Positions 7,451-9,267 of a stretch of 9,267 nucleotides of DNA are shown here, piece by piece. Position numbers and translations under genes: made by a program. Positions within the stretch are counted from its first letter, which is position 1. Every line of letters starts with the position of its first letter. This DNA comes from RBG-16-68-21 sp035286665 (GTDB taxonomy: Bacteria; Actinomycetota; Acidimicrobiia; Spongiisociales; UBA11373): assembly GCA_035286665.1 (NCBI GenBank), contig DATECY010000156.1:1-9267 (forward strand). Direction: 5' to 3'. The notes beneath the pieces are model-generated. The model did no database searches. It worked only from the letters and a program-made list of their open reading frames with translations, and was not told the origin of the DNA.

Positions 7451-7531
7451 GCAAGAGGTGCATTCGCGGGGTTCTAGGGTTTGATGGCCGAAGACACTTC
7501 CCCGATTGGGAGGGATCAGGCCTCTTGCGGA
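7448..7531. repeat. 11-bp inverted repeat joining heptamer arrays B and C
   Basis: TCCGCAAGAGG at 7448-7458 is the exact reverse complement of CCTCTTGCGGA at 7521-7531, with 62 bp between. Each arm is the inner end of a heptamer array, so the whole is nearly symmetrical: repeats, arm, 62-bp core, arm, repeats. The core contains a small GAAG-ACA-CTTC hairpin but no ORF that I would support. Confidence 0.8.
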
Positions 7532-7561
7532 GGGCGGAGGGCGGAAGGCGGAAAGCGGAAG
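7527..7561. repeat. Heptanucleotide tandem repeat array C (GCGGAGG/GCGGAAG x5)
   Basis: Five 7-bp units, GCGGAGG twice, GCGGAAG, GCGGAAA and GCGGAAG, are followed by a decaying GCGGTCG. On the minus strand they read as CCGCCTT, CCGCTTT and CCGCCCT, the same CCGCnnT form as array B on the plus strand. The two arrays therefore face each other. Confidence 0.9.
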
Positions 7562-7603
7562 GCGGTCGCGGTGGCCCGTCGCCATCTTGGACGCGAAAGA
7601 GCC

Positions 7604-7731
7604 GGGAGATACTTCGGCGTCGCCGCCGCCGCGAGAGGACCAGCTCGCGGATCTCCCGACTCCGGTGGTCCGGGTTGGAGTCGCCGTGACCCGAGATTGC
7701 TCCCGGAGAACGACCACCCCGTGGGGGGTCG
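7604..7731 (-). ncRNA. Candidate structured RNA: three-way junction, two GNRA hairpins and a possible kissing loop
   Basis: No known RNA family is recognised. Read 5' to 3' on the minus strand, the helices nest without conflict. Hairpin H2 pairs CGACC/GGTCG (7731-7727/7715-7711). H3 has a 6-bp stem (7706-7701/7696-7691) capped by GCAA. H4 pairs GACTCC/GGAGTC (7682-7677/7663-7658) with a 13-nt loop. A junction closed by GGGAGAT/ATCTCCC (7657-7651/7610-7604) contains P2, CCGCGAG/CTCGCGG (7650-7644/7635-7629), and P3, CGGCG/CGCCG (7628-7624/7619-7615) capped by GCGA. The P2 loop TGGTCC is complementary over 6 bases to GGACCA in the H4 loop. Both tetraloops are GNRA only on the minus strand, which sets the direction. 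No minus-strand gene follows, so a free-standing small RNA is more likely than a riboswitch. High GC makes some pairing expected by chance. Confidence 0.45.
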
Positions 7732-7733
7732 CC

Positions 7734-7820
7734 CTAGCGCCCGACCACCTCCGGAGTCCTCGTAAGACTGGAATTCACCGTGGGACCACCTCCTTTCTCC
7801 GTGCCGTAATGATGGCACAT
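7734..7820 (-). CDS. Candidate leader mini-ORF with a maximal Shine-Dalgarno sequence
   Basis: A short minus-strand frame runs from ATG 7820 (begins MCHHYGTEKG, 28 aa) to TAG at 7736-7734. An inner start, GTG 7778, would give the 14-aa peptide MNSSLTRTPEVVGR. Between them, AGAAAGGAGGTG at 7798-7787 is complementary to 12 bases of the usual 16S rRNA 3' end. A GTGCC/GGCAC hairpin (7818-7814/7805-7801) lies just before it. The frame stops 2 bp before hairpin H2 of the candidate RNA, an arrangement like a leader peptide followed by an attenuator. It is too short to prove coding, and no downstream minus-strand gene exists to be attenuated. GGAGGTGGTC occurs again inside the inner frame. Confidence 0.35.
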   Translation of the reverse strand: MCHHYGTEKGGGPTVNSSLTRTPEVVGR

Positions 7821-7885
7821 CGATACGGGATTCGCGAGGGTTCTCTTTGCTCCACATCCTCGGAAGGCAGTCCGCGGCTGCAACC

Positions 7886-7922
7886 TGCACCCTGCAAGGG
7901 CCTGCCGGCTACAGGCGCAGGC
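7886..7922. repeat. Short CTGCAAC-type heptamers followed by a GCCTGC/GCAGGC hairpin
   Basis: Three 7-bp units, CTGCAAC, CTGCACC and CTGCAAG, form a minimal fourth heptamer tract in the same intergenic region. They are followed by GCCTGC (7900-7905) pairing with GCAGGC (7917-7922). The tract lies 5' of the candidate minus-strand RNA and about 75 bp before the 61-aa gene. Confidence 0.5.
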
Positions 7923-7994
7923 TGCACGCTCCAGGCGGCGAGCAGGACGAGACGACTTGGAATAGCCCCCGAATTCATGGCAAGGTTGTGGCCG

Positions 7995-8180
7995 ATGAGC
8001 GACCACGCGATCTCGAAGCTGGCCGGGGGCAGGCCGCGCAAGACCTACGGCGGCGACCGGGTCTGCGCCGCCGAGGACTGCACCACCCGGCTTTCTTCGT
8101 ACAACAAGAACGAGTTCTGCTGGACCCATTTCCAGCCGGTCCCGCGCCCGGCACGGATTTCGGCTCCGAGCAACAACTGA
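7995..8180 (+). CDS. 61-aa AT-hook/zinc-knuckle small protein
   Basis: A basic 61-residue protein with two recognisable short motifs. GGRPRK (11-16) resembles an AT-hook core that binds the minor groove. Cys24, Cys29, Cys42 and His45 form a C-x4-C-x12-C-x2-H set likely to bind zinc, with the segment TTRLSSYNKNEFCWTH between and around them. Small actinobacterial and phage proteins with a C..C..LSxYN..xC..H pattern are familiar as putative DNA-binding proteins. The frame is open further upstream, but the earlier part reads through repeats and structured DNA and looks non-coding. ATG 7995 is therefore preferred, with a weak AAGG upstream. It stands alone, with 47 bp to the next gene. The role is probably nucleic-acid binding; the target is unknown. 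Confidence 0.72.
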   Translation: MSDHAISKLAGGRPRKTYGGDRVCAAEDCTTRLSSYNKNEFCWTHFQPVPRPARISAPSNN

Positions 8181-8190
8181 CCTTCCCGGT

Positions 8191-8206
8191 GCCCGCGTCC
8201 GTGGGC
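8191..8206 (+). terminator. Possible hairpin terminator after the 61-aa gene
   Basis: GCCCGC-gtcc-GTGGGC folds into a 6-bp stem (one G-U pair) with a 4-nt loop, 10 bp after the stop codon. Only a short TCCTT follows, so intrinsic termination would be weak. It lies just before the putative -10 of the next gene. Confidence 0.3.
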
Positions 8207-8215
8207 TCCTTGGCG

Positions 8216-8221
8216 TAGCGT
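8216..8221 (+). promoter_or_regulatory. Putative -10 element for a leaderless transcript
   Basis: TAGCGT (TAnnnT form) sits 7-12 bases upstream of the ATG at 8228, which has no clear Shine-Dalgarno sequence. This spacing would start transcription at the ATG itself, a common arrangement in actinobacteria. No convincing -35 is seen. Confidence 0.35.
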
Positions 8222-8227
8222 CGGGGC

Positions 8228-9127
8228 ATGCCCGAGCATTTCACACTCGTCGAAACCGCTCCCGGGATCCATGCCGCCGTCGCCGGCTCCACCGGCGCCG
8301 CGGTCGGGAACGCCACGATCATCGACACCGGACACAAGACGGTCGTCGTCGACACCTTCATGACGGCCCAGGCCGCCGAGGAGCTGCGCACCGCGGTGGT
8401 CGAGCTGACCGGACGCAGGGCGTTCCTCGTGGTGAACACCCACTGGCACGGCGACCACACCCACGGTAACCAGGTGTTCGACGACGCGACGATCGTGTCG
8501 ACCCGCACCACCCTCGATCTGATGGTGGCCGACACCCCCGCCGATCTTGCCGCATACGAGGAGGAGGTCGACGGGTACCTGGCGTCGTTCCGGGCGAAGC
8601 TGCAATCCGACGATGAGGCCGAACGAACACTGGCCAAGCGCCGAATCGCCGGGCTCGAGCAGATCAAACAGGCGATCCCCGGATTCCGGCTGCGGCTACC
8701 CGACGTGTTGATGGACGACCGCCTCGTCATCGCCGGTGAGCGCGACCTGGAGATCCTGACCTACGGCGGCGGGCACACCGACAGTGACGCGTTCGTGTGG
8801 ATTCCTTCGGAGCGGCTGCTCGTCTCGGGCGACCTGTGCTGGACCAGAATCCATCCCCGCATCCAGGACGGACACCCGTCGGAGTGGGCCGACATCCTGG
8901 ACCGGGTGATTCTGCTCGACGCGGCCATCGTGATCCCCGGTCACGGCACACCCGCCGGTCCCGAGGTGCCCGCCCAGCTGGTGCCCTACTTCCGCTCGGT
9001 CGCCGCCATGATCGACGAGGTCCGCGCCGGCGCCGACCCGAACACCCTGCCGCTCCCAGCGAGTTCGGAGACCTGGGACGGCCCAGAACGACTCCGCACC
9101 GGGTTGGCCGTGTTGGCGGGCACCTGA
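8228..9127 (+). CDS. Metallo-beta-lactamase-fold hydrolase
   Basis: A 299-aa soluble MBL-superfamily enzyme, predicted to bind two metal ions and hydrolyse an ester, thioester, lactone or similar bond. The metal ligands are all visible: NTHWHGDHTHGN with His72, His74, Asp76 and His77; GGGHTDSD with His183; Asp202 in SGDLCW; and His239 in PGHG. This is the order expected for the family. A helical, charged insertion at about 105-150 sits over the active site and probably sets specificity. There is no signal peptide, so it is not a typical secreted beta-lactamase. ATG 8228 fits the N-terminal strand (FTLVETAPGIHAAVAG). It appears monocistronic, with no gene in the 140 bp downstream. The exact substrate cannot be assigned; relatives include glyoxalase II-like enzymes, quinoprotein relay-type proteins and lactonases. 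Confidence 0.92.
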   Translation: MPEHFTLVETAPGIHAAVAGSTGAAVGNATIIDTGHKTVVVDTFMTAQAAEELRTAVVELTGRRAFLVVNTHWHGDHTHGNQVFDDATIVSTRTTLDLMVADTPADLAAYEEEVDGYLASFRAKLQSDDEAERTLAKRRIAGLEQIKQAIPGFRLRLPDVLMDDRLVIAGERDLEILTYGGGHTDSDAFVWIPSERLLVSGDLCWTRIHPRIQDGHPSEWADILDRVILLDAAIVIPGHGTPAGPEVPAQLVPYFRSVAAMIDEVRAGADPNTLPLPASSETWDGPERLRTGLAVLAGT

Positions 9128-9140
9128 GTCTCACCTCAGG
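9123..9140 (+). terminator. Weak hairpin overlapping the hydrolase stop codon
   Basis: CCTGAG (9123-9128) and CTCAGG (9135-9140) form a perfect 6-bp stem with a 6-nt loop that spans the TGA stop. No T tract follows. It could slow or end transcription but is weak evidence. Confidence 0.25.
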
Positions 9141-9195
9141 GAGGAGTACCGGAGCTGACGGGCAACTGGCGCTCCAAAGCCCTCCCAGGGTCGTT

Positions 9196-9267
9196 GCCCT
9201 CCCCCCAACGACACCCACCAAGAGAATCGAGTGCCCTCCCCCCAACCCCCTCCCACAAGAGAATCGA
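9196..9267. repeat. 37-bp-period direct repeat at the right edge, with G-quadruplex potential
   Basis: Two 35-bp copies lie at 9196-9230 and 9233-9267, separated by GT. Both begin GCCCTCCCCCCAAC and end AAGAGAATCGA; only the central 10 bases differ (GACACCCACC against CCCTCCCAC-type sequence). On the minus strand the second copy has four G-runs of 3, 5, 6 and 3 (9254-9234) separated by 1-2 bases, a strong quadruplex motif. The window ends exactly at the end of the second copy, so the copy number is unknown. Confidence 0.85.

Noticed and set aside
7781..7798. Fragment of the 16S rRNA 3' end on the plus strand (CACCTCCTTTCT)
   Set aside because: Only the last 12 bases match. The preceding sequence lacks the conserved terminal helix of 16S rRNA, so an extended Shine-Dalgarno sequence on the minus strand explains it better.
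7604..7800. T-box or purine riboswitch
   Set aside because: GGTGGTCCC resembles part of a T-box and the three-way junction with a loop contact recalls purine riboswitches. The T-box order, specifier stem and conserved purine-junction bases are absent, and no regulated gene follows.
7506..7994. Long N-terminal extension of the 61-aa zinc-knuckle protein
   Set aside because: The frame reads through heptamer repeats and the structured-RNA region, has no domain and gives low-complexity Arg/Pro/Ser-rich sequence.
7413..7994. tRNA, tmRNA, RNase P RNA or SRP RNA in the long intergenic region
   Set aside because: No T-loop (GGTTCGA), CCA end, or diagnostic core sequences of these RNAs were found on either strand.
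9196..9267. Start of a CRISPR array
   Set aside because: The period is only 37 bp, the variable part is 10 bp, and no cas gene is nearby. The fixed-end pattern is too short for repeat-spacer units.

Overview
The window is high-GC, densely coded DNA, most likely from an actinomycete-type bacterium (Actinomycetota, possibly an Acidimicrobiia-like lineage). The evidence is G/C at third codon positions, GTG starts, a possible leaderless promoter and actinobacterial-looking small zinc proteins. This placement is inference; no rRNA or other marker gene is present.

Layout. (1) 1-2476, minus strand: a membrane-anchored, three-PAS sensor histidine kinase whose last residues run off the left edge. (2) 2477-2696: intergenic DNA dominated by 7-bp tandem repeats. 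(3) 2697-4836, minus strand: a compact three-gene operon read as unknown 125-aa protein, HAD-family phosphatase, then an HSD17B10-like short-chain dehydrogenase. (4) 4837-4942: a divergent promoter region. (5) 4943-7412, plus strand: a four-gene operon of aconitase X large subunit, aconitase X swivel subunit, a zinc-ribbon protein coupled by an ATGA overlap, and a GNAT acetyltransferase. (6) 7413-7994: about 580 bases with no convincing plus-strand gene. It holds two more heptamer arrays facing each other across an 11-bp inverted repeat, and a minus-strand candidate structured RNA preceded by a very strong Shine-Dalgarno sequence and a mini-ORF. (7) 7995-8180: a 61-aa AT-hook/zinc-knuckle protein. 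(8) 8228-9127: a metallo-beta-lactamase-fold hydrolase. (9) 9128-9267: non-coding, with a 37-bp-period direct repeat and a G-quadruplex motif at the right edge.

Functionally, the centre is a divergent metabolic locus. Aconitase X enzymes dehydrate small hydroxy-acids or hydroxy-amino acids (cis-3-hydroxy-L-proline in bacteria, 5-phosphomevalonate in archaea). Opposite it lie an NAD-type dehydrogenase of the 3-hydroxyacyl-CoA class and a HAD phosphatase. No neighbour fixes the aconitase X substrate. The least explained parts are the 7.4-8.0 kb intergenic region (structured RNA plus heptamer repeats) and the zinc-ribbon protein translationally coupled to aconitase X.
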